A stretch of 7,799 nt of DNA from CAZFPA01 sp964520975 (GTDB lineage Bacteria > Bacillota > Negativicutes > Selenomonadales > Selenomonadaceae): the NCBI GenBank assembly GCA_964520975.1, contig CAZFPA010000083.1:1-7799 (forward strand). Reading direction: 5' to 3'. Positions within the stretch are counted from its first letter, which is position 1. Each line of letters opens with the position of its first letter. The position numbers were made by a program, and so were the translations under genes. The notes under the pieces were generated by a model. That model had not been told where the DNA came from, made no database searches, and saw only the letters and a list, made by a program, of their open reading frames with translations. Shown piece by piece: positions 1 through 5,011 of the stretch.

Positions 1-240
1 GTGATGAAGCTTGACCGTACGCTGCTCAATGCCTCGGAGGATTCGGAGCGCATGCAGATCGTGCTGTCACAGGTCATTTCCCTTGGGAATCGCCTGCATA
101 TGCAGGTCATCTGCGAGGGAATCGAGACACCGGACCAGGAGAAGCTGCTGCTCGCGAATGGCTGTACCTGTGGGCAGGGATTTCTCTACTCGAAGCCGCT
201 GACCGAGGCGGATTTCATCGAGTTCCTGCGTAGCCATTAA
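1..240 (+). CDS. EAL-domain protein, C-terminal fragment (c-di-GMP phosphodiesterase type), cut by the window edge
   Basis: The last 79 residues of an EAL domain are visible; the gene begins upstream of the window, so the GTG at position 1 is not taken as a start. Family landmarks in order are K-L-D at residues 3-5 (the conserved KxD strand end), C-E-G-I-E-T at 38-43 with the metal/catalysis-associated Glu39, and G-Q-G-F at 58-61 followed by S-K-P-L, the usual end of the barrel. EAL domains hydrolyse cyclic di-GMP to pGpG in the cytoplasm, or act as degenerate c-di-GMP sensors. The N-terminal EAL motif and any GGDEF, PAS or membrane part are out of view, so activity and full architecture cannot be judged. 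The protein ends a few residues after the domain, so nothing follows EAL. No convincing terminator was found in the 205 bases after the stop. Confidence 0.88.
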   Translation: MMKLDRTLLNASEDSERMQIVLSQVISLGNRLHMQVICEGIETPDQEKLLLANGCTCGQGFLYSKPLTEADFIEFLRSH

Positions 241-351
241 GGGCGGCGCAGCGGTTGCAATCGTGGCTGGACAGACAGAAGCTGCTGCTGAAGGGAGGCA
301 TCTCTTTGGCGACAGCTTTTTCGCTTTTCGAGGGCAAAAATGAATTTTTGC

Positions 352-380
352 TTGCAGATATGGCGACAATCCTATATTAT
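352..380 (+). promoter_or_regulatory. Sigma-A-type promoter for the metY-like gene
   Basis: TTGCAG at 352-357 and TATTAT at 375-380 are separated by 17 bases, close to TTGACA-17-TATAAT. Transcription would start near 387, giving a leader of about 60 bases. A short AT-rich inverted repeat (GCAAAAA 334-340, TTTTTGC 345-351) abuts the -35 box and could be an operator or chance. The assignment rests only on sequence resemblance. Confidence 0.5.
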
Positions 381-445
381 AGAATGTAAATCTGTAAACA
401 ACGTCTTTTTCGGGTGCTGTTTTGTGAATATGGAGGAATTGTTCA

Positions 446-1711
446 ATGAGAGATGAAACAAAATGTCTGCATTCCGGTTATACGCCGAAAAATGGGGAAC
501 CGGGGGTTATGCCGATTGTACAGAGCACGACCTATCGCTTTGATTCTACGGAGCATATCGGAGCCCTGTTCGATATGCCGACAGAATGCATGTATTCCCG
601 TTTTGCCAATCCGACGGTCGACGCGGTGGAGAAGAAAATCGCGGATCTGGAGGGCGGCGTGGGCGCGATGTGCACGACCTCCGGGCAGGCAGCAACCCTG
701 TTTTCCGTATTGAATCTCTGCAATGCGGGGGACAGCCTCATCTGTTCCTCCGCCGTCTATGGCGGTACGGTGAATCTCTTTGCCGTTACGCTGAAACGCT
801 TTGGCATCGAATGCATCTTTGTGGATCCTGAGGCCACCGAGGCGGAAATCGACCAGGCCTTCCAGCCGAATACGAAGGCTGTGTTCGGCGAAACGCTCGC
901 GAATCCGGCACTCATTGTCTGCGATATTGAGAAATTTGCGCGGGCCGCACATGCGCATGGCGTGCCGCTCATCATCGACAATACCTTCGCGACGCCGGTG
1001 CTCTGTAAGCCTTTTACGTTCGGTGCGGATATTGTGGTTCATTCCACGACAAAATACATGGATGGGCATGCGCTGCAGGGCGGCGGCGTGATCGTCGACA
1101 GCGGCAATTTCGACTGGACCAATGGGAACTTCCCGGAGTTCACCGAGCCGGATGAATCCTATCATGGGGTGATCTATACGAAGGCCTTTGGGAAGATGGC
1201 CTATATCATCAAGGCCCGCATGCAGCTCATGCGTGACTTCGGTGCGTATCCGGCCGCACATTCGGCCTTCCTGCTGAACATCGGGCTGGAGACGCTCGCC
1301 GTACGCATGCCGCGGTATGTGGAAAACGGCCTGCGCGTAGCGGAGTATTTCCAGCAGTCGGACAAGATCGAGTCCGTGACCTATCCGGGGCTGCCGGGTG
1401 ACAAGAACCATGCGCTGGCGGAAAAATATCTGGGCGGCCATGGCTGCGGGGTTGTCACCATCATCATCCGGGGCGGCAAGGCAAATGCGGTGAAGTTCAT
1501 GGATGCGCTGCAGCTGGCCTGCAATGAGGTCCATGTGGCCGATATCCGCACCTGTGTGCTGCATCCGGCCAGCGAGACCCATCGGCAGCTTACGGACGAG
1601 CAGCTGCTGGCGGCGGGCATCCATCCGGGCATGATTCGCTTCTCCGCCGGACTGGAAAGCATCGATGACATCCTGGCTGATATTGAGCAGGCCCTGGCAA
1701 AAGTCGAATAA
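446..1711 (+). CDS. metY: O-acetylhomoserine sulfhydrylase (O-acetylhomoserine aminocarboxypropyltransferase), PLP-dependent, MetY-like
   Basis: A 421-residue member of the Cys/Met-metabolism PLP enzymes (fold type I). The ATG follows GGAGG (432-436) with 9 bases between. Visible landmarks are Y-S-R-F-A-N-P-T at residues 50-57, S-G-Q-A-A at 79-83, Y-G-G-T at 105-108 (phosphate and ring contacts), D178 in I-I-D-N-T, and S-T-T-K at 200-203, where K203 is the predicted PLP Schiff-base lysine. The segment with F-D-W (222-224) and S-Y-H-G (238-241) is typical of MetY rather than of the shorter cystathionine or methionine gamma-lyases. MetY enzymes make homocysteine from O-acetylhomoserine and sulfide in the cytoplasm (direct sulfhydrylation for methionine synthesis). 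Length fits the family (about 420-435). The gene stands alone, with its own promoter and terminator. Methionine gamma-lyase activity cannot be excluded from sequence alone. Confidence 0.88.
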   Translation: MRDETKCLHSGYTPKNGEPGVMPIVQSTTYRFDSTEHIGALFDMPTECMYSRFANPTVDAVEKKIADLEGGVGAMCTTSGQAATLFSVLNLCNAGDSLICSSAVYGGTVNLFAVTLKRFGIECIFVDPEATEAEIDQAFQPNTKAVFGETLANPALIVCDIEKFARAAHAHGVPLIIDNTFATPVLCKPFTFGADIVVHSTTKYMDGHALQGGGVIVDSGNFDWTNGNFPEFTEPDESYHGVIYTKAFGKMAYIIKARMQLMRDFGAYPAAHSAFLLNIGLETLAVRMPRYVENGLRVAEYFQQSDKIESVTYPGLPGDKNHALAEKYLGGHGCGVVTIIIRGGKANAVKFMDALQLACNEVHVADIRTCVLHPASETHRQLTDEQLLAAGIHPGMIRFSAGLESIDDILADIEQALAKVE

Positions 1712-1718
1712 CCTGTAC

Positions 1719-1750
1719 AAAAAAAGCATCGCGGGCGCGATGCTTTTTTT
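1719..1750 (+). terminator. Rho-independent terminator of the metY-like gene, probably bidirectional
   Basis: GCATCGC (1726-1732) pairs with GCGATGC (1737-1743) around a GGGC loop. Seven A residues before the stem (1719-1725) face seven T residues after it (1744-1750). The 7-bp GC-containing stem with a T tract begins 7 bases after the stop. The A/T symmetry would allow termination from either strand. Confidence 0.92.
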
Positions 1751-1797
1751 GTGGGCGGAATACCGCTGCTTTTCTGAATCCGCCGGCAGTTTTTTCT

Positions 1798-1825
1798 TTG
1801 AAAAACAGACAGGCAACGGTATAAT
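1798..1825 (+). promoter_or_regulatory. Sigma-A-type promoter for the HAD hydrolase gene
   Basis: TTGAAA (1798-1803) and a perfect TATAAT (1820-1825) are separated by 16 bases. The predicted start is near 1832, about 38 bases before the ATG at 1870. It lies directly after the metY-like terminator, which supports independent transcription of the downstream gene. Confidence 0.7.
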
Positions 1826-1869
1826 GGAAGCAGAAAATAGTTTGCGACCATGTTTCAGGGAGGGACAGA

Positions 1870-2697
1870 ATGAAGAAAAATTATGCAGATTTTTTATTGG
1901 TGAGTGATATGGATGGAACGCTGCTCAATTCGTCGAAGGAGGTCTCCGCGGAAAACCGGGCGGCCATTGCGGACTTCGTAGCGGGCGGCGGCCGGTTTGC
2001 CATCGCGACGGGCCGGCCCGCGGCGAATGCGGCCGGCTATCTGACCGGAGTGCCGGTGAATTCACCGGGGATTTTCTTCAACGGGGCCATGCTCTATGAC
2101 TGGCAGACGGCAAAGCTGCTGGCAGCCTGCCCATTGGAAGGACAGATCTGGCGGGATTTTGCCGCGCACTGCTGCAGGCGTTTCCCAACGGCCTGTGTGG
2201 AGGTCTACACGGCGGAGACCTGCCATATTCTGAGCAATCCGCGCAACGATGACCCGCGGCTGGCGGTGGAATACAAGGGCGGCTGGCGGCACAGCTCACT
2301 GGCAGAAACCGCGGAGCTGGAATGGTTGAAGTTCTTCATCTATGCGCCGCATGAATTGCTCGAGGAAGCGGTCGCTGAGGCGGAGAACTTCGGTATTACA
2401 AAGGTCTGCAGCCATTTTTATTCGGAGCCGGAGTATCTGGAATTCGTAGCCCGGGATGTGTCCAAGGGCCATATGATGGAGCATCTGCGCGAGCTGCCGG
2501 GCAATGCCAGCCGCTATGTGGTTGCGGCCGGGGACTATGCCAATGATGATGAGATGCTGCGCCGGGCGGACTGCGGTATCGCGCCGGCCAATGCGCTGCC
2601 CGCGACGAAGGCTGCGGCCGATCGCATCGGTGTGGACTGTGATGAACATGTCTGGCAGCATATCATCTACGAGGTGCTGCCGGAGCTCCCGGTCTGA
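1870..2697 (+). CDS. Cof-type HAD-IIB family hydrolase (sugar/nucleotide phosphatase-like)
   Basis: A 275-residue cytoplasmic HAD hydrolase; AGGGAGGG (1857-1864) sits 5 bases before the ATG. All four HAD motifs are intact: motif I D-M-D-G-T at residues 13-17 (nucleophile D13, acid/base D15), motif II T47 in A-T-G-R, motif III K199 in V-S-K-G, and motif IV G-D-Y-A-N-D at 221-226 with metal-binding D222 and D226. The roughly 100-residue insert between motifs II and III is the C2 cap of subclass IIB (Cof/YbiV/YidA-like). Such enzymes dephosphorylate sugar phosphates, FMN or pyridoxal phosphate with loose specificity, so the substrate cannot be named. Length is normal (about 265-290). It appears monocistronic and converges on the phosphatase gene. 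No U-tailed hairpin was seen after its stop. Confidence 0.9.
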   Translation: MKKNYADFLLVSDMDGTLLNSSKEVSAENRAAIADFVAGGGRFAIATGRPAANAAGYLTGVPVNSPGIFFNGAMLYDWQTAKLLAACPLEGQIWRDFAAHCCRRFPTACVEVYTAETCHILSNPRNDDPRLAVEYKGGWRHSSLAETAELEWLKFFIYAPHELLEEAVAEAENFGITKVCSHFYSEPEYLEFVARDVSKGHMMEHLRELPGNASRYVVAAGDYANDDEMLRRADCGIAPANALPATKAAADRIGVDCDEHVWQHIIYEVLPELPV

Positions 2698-2715
2698 GGC
2701 GTGCTTTTTGGCGGC

Positions 2716-4035
2716 TTATTTGTTGAGAACGGCCTCGTCGGCCAGGCTGCCATCGGGCTGGAAGCATTTGAAATGCAGCGTATGGGCCGAGGCTTCGAGG
2801 GTCAGGTAGTTGTCGACCTCGGGCTGTGGCAGTACCTTCCGGTCGAGTCGGGGATCTACGGGTACATCGTAGCGGACATCGCCGGCTACGCCCGTATCGA
2901 TGTAAAACGGACCGTGGTCGGCGGGCTCAAAGTTGAAGATGTGGTTGAGCCGCCGATAGGTGTGCTGATGTGCAGTGAGTACGACATCGATGCCGAGCTC
3001 GTCGAAAAGCGGCATGAGCTCGCGGCCCACCGGATCGATATCGGCCAGTGGCTCGATGCTGCTGAGGTTTTCGTAGTTTACGACGTCCTTGTGCATGAGG
3101 ACGATTTTCCAGCGGGCGGAGCTGGCCCGGATGTCTGCGGGCAGCCAGGCCTTTTGCTCAGCGAGGATGCCGGGACGCAGCGGATCGAGCTCGCCCCACT
3201 GCGTGTTCAGCACGCTGAAATGGACATCACCCCAGTCGAAGGAGTAGTAATAGCCGGGAAACTGCTGGCTGTGGTTTTCCGGCACCGGAAAGTAATGGAG
3301 CCAGGGCGATGGCAGGCGGACCTTCCATTCCAGGGTATAGGTGGAATGGTTGCCCATGACGGGCGCAAAGGGCAGGTTCTCGCGGATGCCGCGGAGCGCG
3401 TCGAACCAGGCGTTCCATTGGTAGCTGGACTCACCATTGTCTACGAGGTCTCCCATATTGATGAAAAAGGCCGCATCGGGATTGCGGGCCGCGGCGTTCT
3501 GGGCGAGATCCTGCCAGGTGGTGTACTCGTTCCCGCATTGGGAATCCGGGAAGATCAGCGCTTTGAAGCTGCCGGGTCTCGGGGTGTCCAGCGGATACCA
3601 GCGGCTGCCCGTGCCCGCGGCGGTGATGCGGTATTCGTAGTGGTGTGCGGGCAGGAGCTCCTGCAGGCGGGCCGTATGGATATAGCAGGTCTGTCCGTCA
3701 TCGCTGAACGGCACACTGACCGGCTGGACGATATGCTGTTCGGTTTTTCCGAGGCGGCGCCAGATGACCTGGGCATCCGGCTGCGGATCGGTGGAATGCC
3801 ATACGATGGTCCGTGAGGTGCGGCTGTCGGCGGTGATGAGCTGCCGCAGGCAGGCGGCATCGAAGCCGGGCATGATCGGAATCTCTTTGCCGGCCGCGGC
3901 GGCAGCCTCCTGCGGGTGGGAAGGACGGGCAACTGCAGCCAGCGCGTGCAGCGGCTGTGCACTCCAAAGGGCCAGCGCGGAGGCGGCACAGAGGCGTAAA
4001 AATTTTCGGCGGGAGCAGCTGGATTTTATCGTCAT
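2716..4035 (-). CDS. Tat-exported metallophosphoesterase with purple-acid-phosphatase-like N-terminal domain
   Basis: Starting at the ATG at 4035 gives 439 residues. An in-frame ATG 12 bases upstream (4047) would give 443, but its AAAGG lies directly against that ATG with no spacing, whereas AGGA is 11 bases from the chosen start. Numbering below uses the 443 form. S-R-R-K-F-L at 12-17 is a twin-arginine signal followed by a hydrophobic stretch and A-x-A sites near 35-40, so export is expected. Residues about 55-155 look like the Fn3-like domain of purple acid phosphatases. The catalytic domain then shows D168 in P-D-S-Q, G-D-L-V-D (199-203), G-N-H (232-234), H319 in L-M-H-K, and A-H-Q-H (359-362). 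These match metallophosphoesterase metal ligands, but the iron-binding tyrosine of true purple acid phosphatases (GDxxY) is D203 here. The role is probably periplasmic phosphate-ester hydrolysis; the substrate is unknown. Confidence 0.87.
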   Translation of the reverse strand: MTIKSSCSRRKFLRLCAASALALWSAQPLHALAAVARPSHPQEAAAAAGKEIPIMPGFDAACLRQLITADSRTSRTIVWHSTDPQPDAQVIWRRLGKTEQHIVQPVSVPFSDDGQTCYIHTARLQELLPAHHYEYRITAAGTGSRWYPLDTPRPGSFKALIFPDSQCGNEYTTWQDLAQNAAARNPDAAFFINMGDLVDNGESSYQWNAWFDALRGIRENLPFAPVMGNHSTYTLEWKVRLPSPWLHYFPVPENHSQQFPGYYYSFDWGDVHFSVLNTQWGELDPLRPGILAEQKAWLPADIRASSARWKIVLMHKDVVNYENLSSIEPLADIDPVGRELMPLFDELGIDVVLTAHQHTYRRLNHIFNFEPADHGPFYIDTGVAGDVRYDVPVDPRLDRKVLPQPEVDNYLTLEASAHTLHFKCFQPDGSLADEAVLNK

Positions 4036-4071
4036 TGTCGAAGACATCCTTTCACGGAAGATTGTTCCTTT

Positions 4072-4100
4072 ATTATAACGCCGCTGTTTGATGTTTTCCA
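4072..4100 (-). promoter_or_regulatory. Sigma-A-type promoter for the phosphatase gene
   Basis: Reading the minus strand, TGGAAA (4100-4095) and a perfect TATAAT (4077-4072) are 17 bases apart. The predicted start near 4065 leaves about 30 bases of leader before the ATG at 4035. The -10 box is strong and the -35 box matches four of six consensus bases. Confidence 0.6.
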
Positions 4101-4102
4101 GT

Positions 4103-4124
4103 TATAGCGCTGGCCGTCGCTATA
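4103..4124. promoter_or_regulatory. Inverted repeat between divergent genes, candidate operator
   Basis: TATAGCG (4103-4109) and CGCTATA (4118-4124) form a perfect 7-bp inverted repeat around 8 bases. It sits just upstream of the phosphatase -35 box and about 20 bases from the nitroreductase -35 region. Its position and symmetry suit a regulator site, but no protein can be named. Confidence 0.35.
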
Positions 4125-4125
4125 G

Positions 4126-4145
4126 TTACCAAAAAGTAAGTACTT
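4126..4145. promoter_or_regulatory. Candidate repressor site upstream of the nitroreductase gene
   Basis: TTAC (4126-4129) and GTAA (4136-4139) are inverted across 6 bases and run into the palindrome AAGTACTT (4138-4145), which overlaps the predicted -35 box of the nitroreductase gene. GTAAGTA-like sites of this kind are known for HxlR/DUF24-type redox or quinone sensors (for example YodB), which often control nitroreductases. The link here is inference; no regulator gene is in view. Confidence 0.33.
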
Positions 4146-4172
4146 GTTTCGGGGAATTTATTGCTATACAAT
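4144..4172 (+). promoter_or_regulatory. Sigma-A-type promoter for the nitroreductase gene
   Basis: TTGTTT (4144-4149) and TACAAT (4167-4172) are 17 bases apart. An overlapping extended -10 (TG at 4162-4163, then TATACA at 4165-4170) is also present. Either gives a start near 4178 and a leader of roughly 28 bases. The -35 box overlaps the AAGTACTT palindrome. Confidence 0.5.
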
Positions 4173-4205
4173 AGATACAAAATCAGTCGGAAAAGGGGTA
4201 TCAGG

Positions 4206-4700
4206 ATGGAAGCAATTTTTTCGCGGACCAGTATCCGCAAGTATGAAGAGCGTCCCGTAGAGGAAGCGAAGATTGAGAAACTGCTGCGGGCGGCGATGGC
4301 TGCGCCGTCGGCCGCGAATCAGCAGCCGTGGGAATTCTATGTAGTGACGGATAAGGAAAAGCTGCAGGCACTTTCTCAGGCCAGCCAGTATGCGGGCCCG
4401 GTTGCCAATGCACCGCTGGCCATCGTTCCCTGCTACAACAGGGAAAAGCTGATTTTTGCCGATTATGCGGATATCGACATGAGTGCCGCTACGGAGAATC
4501 TGCTGCTGGAGGCTGAGGAACAGGGACTTGGCGCGGTATGGCTCGGCATTGCGCCGCTCGCGGACCGCATGGCAATTGTGGCGGAGATTCTTGCGCTGCC
4601 GCCGTCGCTGGCGGCCTTTGCAATCGTTCCGGTGGGCTATCCGGTGGGTAAAAAGCCGCAGCCGGATCGCTACGATCCGAAACGCATACATCGGGCATAA
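4206..4700 (+). CDS. Nitroreductase family protein (FMN-dependent NAD(P)H oxidoreductase)
   Basis: A 164-residue protein starting at the ATG at 4206, with AAGGGG (4193-4198) 7 bases upstream. An in-frame TTG at 4161 would add 15 residues but lies inside the -10 region and is rejected. The N-terminal R-T-S-I-R (residues 7-11) and P-S-A-A-N-Q-Q-P-W (34-42) are FMN-phosphate and flavin contact motifs of the family. G-L-G-A-V-W-L-G (107-114) and the late I-V-P-V-G-Y-P strand (about 140-146) complete the fold. Members act as cytoplasmic homodimers reducing nitro compounds, quinones or flavins with NAD(P)H; the natural substrate is usually unknown. Length matches the short anaerobe-type nitroreductases (about 160-175). 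The gene is monocistronic with its own promoter and terminator, and is divergent from the phosphatase gene. Confidence 0.9.
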   Translation: MEAIFSRTSIRKYEERPVEEAKIEKLLRAAMAAPSAANQQPWEFYVVTDKEKLQALSQASQYAGPVANAPLAIVPCYNREKLIFADYADIDMSAATENLLLEAEEQGLGAVWLGIAPLADRMAIVAEILALPPSLAAFAIVPVGYPVGKKPQPDRYDPKRIHRA

Positions 4701-4715
4701 GATTCAACGAATTTT

Positions 4716-4746
4716 GGGGGGCATGGATTGACGTGCTCCCCTTTTT
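4716..4746 (+). terminator. Rho-independent terminator of the nitroreductase gene
   Basis: GGGGGGCA (4716-4723) pairs with TGCTCCCC (4734-4741), giving 8 bp with one G-U pair and a 10-base loop. It is followed by TTTTT (4742-4746). The stem starts 15 bases after the stop codon. Confidence 0.85.
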
Positions 4747-4783
4747 GTGTTCGGCTGGGGAGCGTCTGGTCTTGTCGGGAGAC

Positions 4784-4813
4784 TTGACAAAATTTTGGTA
4801 TAGGCAGGAAAAT
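4784..4813 (+). promoter_or_regulatory. Probable promoter for the chemoreceptor/binding-protein unit
   Basis: A perfect TTGACA (4784-4789) is followed after 18 bases by GAAAAT (4808-4813), a four-of-six -10 match. An alternative extended -10, TG-G-TATAGG (4796-4804), lies between. The -35 overlaps a perfect 10-base palindrome CAAAATTTTG (4788-4797), which could be an operator. Transcription from near 4820 would leave a leader of about 95 bases. No sigma-28 chemotaxis promoter with correct spacing was found. Confidence 0.42.
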
Positions 4814-4851
4814 AGTGAGAACAAAGCGAATACTTATGTCACTGCGGGTAA

Positions 4852-4865
4852 AGAAAACGTTTACG
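4852..4865. promoter_or_regulatory. cre-like / LacI-family operator-like site in the chemoreceptor leader
   Basis: The 14-mer matches the catabolite-responsive consensus TGWNANCGNTNWCA at 8 of its 10 defined positions; only the two outermost bases differ. Its core, AAACGTTT (4855-4862), is a perfect palindrome, and GTAAA (4848-4852) with TTTAC (4860-4864) extends the symmetry. Downstream of the predicted promoter, a bound CcpA or LacI-type protein would act as a roadblock. Sugar control would suit the sugar-binding protein downstream, but this is inference. Confidence 0.38.
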
Positions 4866-4872
4866 ATACTGG

Positions 4873-4893
4873 CCACCTCTGTTACAGGGGTGG
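4873..4893 (+). other. Leader RNA hairpin just upstream of the chemoreceptor ribosome binding site
   Basis: CCACCTCTG (4873-4881) pairs with CAGGGGTGG (4885-4893) over 9 bp, with one G-U pair and a TTA loop. It is followed by A-rich sequence and the AGGAGG at 4903-4908. With A rather than T residues after it, it is not a terminator. It may stabilise the mRNA or tune translation. Confidence 0.45.
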
Positions 4894-4902
4894 AAAAAAA
4901 TA

Positions 4903-4908
4903 AGGAGG
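4903..4908 (+). promoter_or_regulatory. Strong ribosome binding site that sets the chemoreceptor start at 4916
   Basis: AGGAGG lies 7 bases before the ATG at 4916. The later ATG at 5005 has no comparable site. This places the true start of the chemoreceptor gene upstream of the frameshift and shows that the 5005 reading frame is not the original start. Confidence 0.85.
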
Positions 4909-4915
4909 AGACGGT

Positions 4916-5011
4916 ATGAACGAATTGACAATCAGGAAAAAGCTGTATTTGGTTTTTGGAGTACTTATTCTTATTTTGTTTGCAATGGTATTTATTCCGG
5001 ATATATGCTGA
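4916..5011 (+). pseudogene. 5' part of the chemoreceptor gene, put out of frame by a one-base deletion near 4987
   Basis: From the ATG at 4916 the sequence encodes a typical chemoreceptor start: M-N-E-L-T-I-R-K-K-L-Y, then a hydrophobic helix through L-I-L-I-L-F-A-M at residues 17-24. After M24 (codon 4985-4987) the frame reads five to seven unrelated residues and stops at TGA 5009-5011, giving 31 residues. In the next frame the downstream sequence continues smoothly as G-I-Y-S-G-Y-M-L-N-R. Adding one G after 4987 (ATGGT to ATGGGT) would join the two into a 565-residue receptor with a complete first membrane helix. No slippery heptamer is present, so programmed slippage is unlikely. Either the gene is genuinely broken or a base was lost in sequencing or assembly. 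Confidence 0.82.

Noticed and set aside
309..330. Terminator after the EAL gene (GCGA 309-312 with TCGC 321-324 and following TTTT)
   Set aside because: Only 4 bp of stem with an 8-base loop; too weak to support a terminator call.
443..1816. A 457-codon open frame on the minus strand covering the metY-like gene
   Set aside because: It is the mirror of a well-recognised enzyme gene; its translation is rich in Arg, His and Ile with no recognisable fold, and it reads back through the terminator. It is a codon-bias artefact.
2701..3816. A 371-codon open frame on the plus strand opposite the phosphatase gene
   Set aside because: The minus strand encodes a clear Tat-exported metallophosphoesterase with ordered metal motifs. 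The plus-strand product has no recognisable motif and no clear ribosome binding site.
4161..4205. TTG at 4161 as the nitroreductase start
   Set aside because: It lies in the predicted -10 region and has no ribosome binding site. The ATG at 4206 has a well-spaced AAGGGG and gives the family's usual N-terminus.
4849..4869. Sigma-28 (motility) promoter: TAAA at 4849 with CGATAC at 4864-4869
   Set aside because: The two elements are only about 9 bases apart, whereas sigma-28/SigD promoters need about 15, and the GCC before GATA is missing.
4960..5011. Programmed -1 frameshifting to join the two chemoreceptor frames
   Set aside because: No X-XXY-YYZ slippery heptamer occurs in the correct frame around 4987, and chemoreceptors are not known to use recoding. 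A simple indel or sequencing error explains it better.
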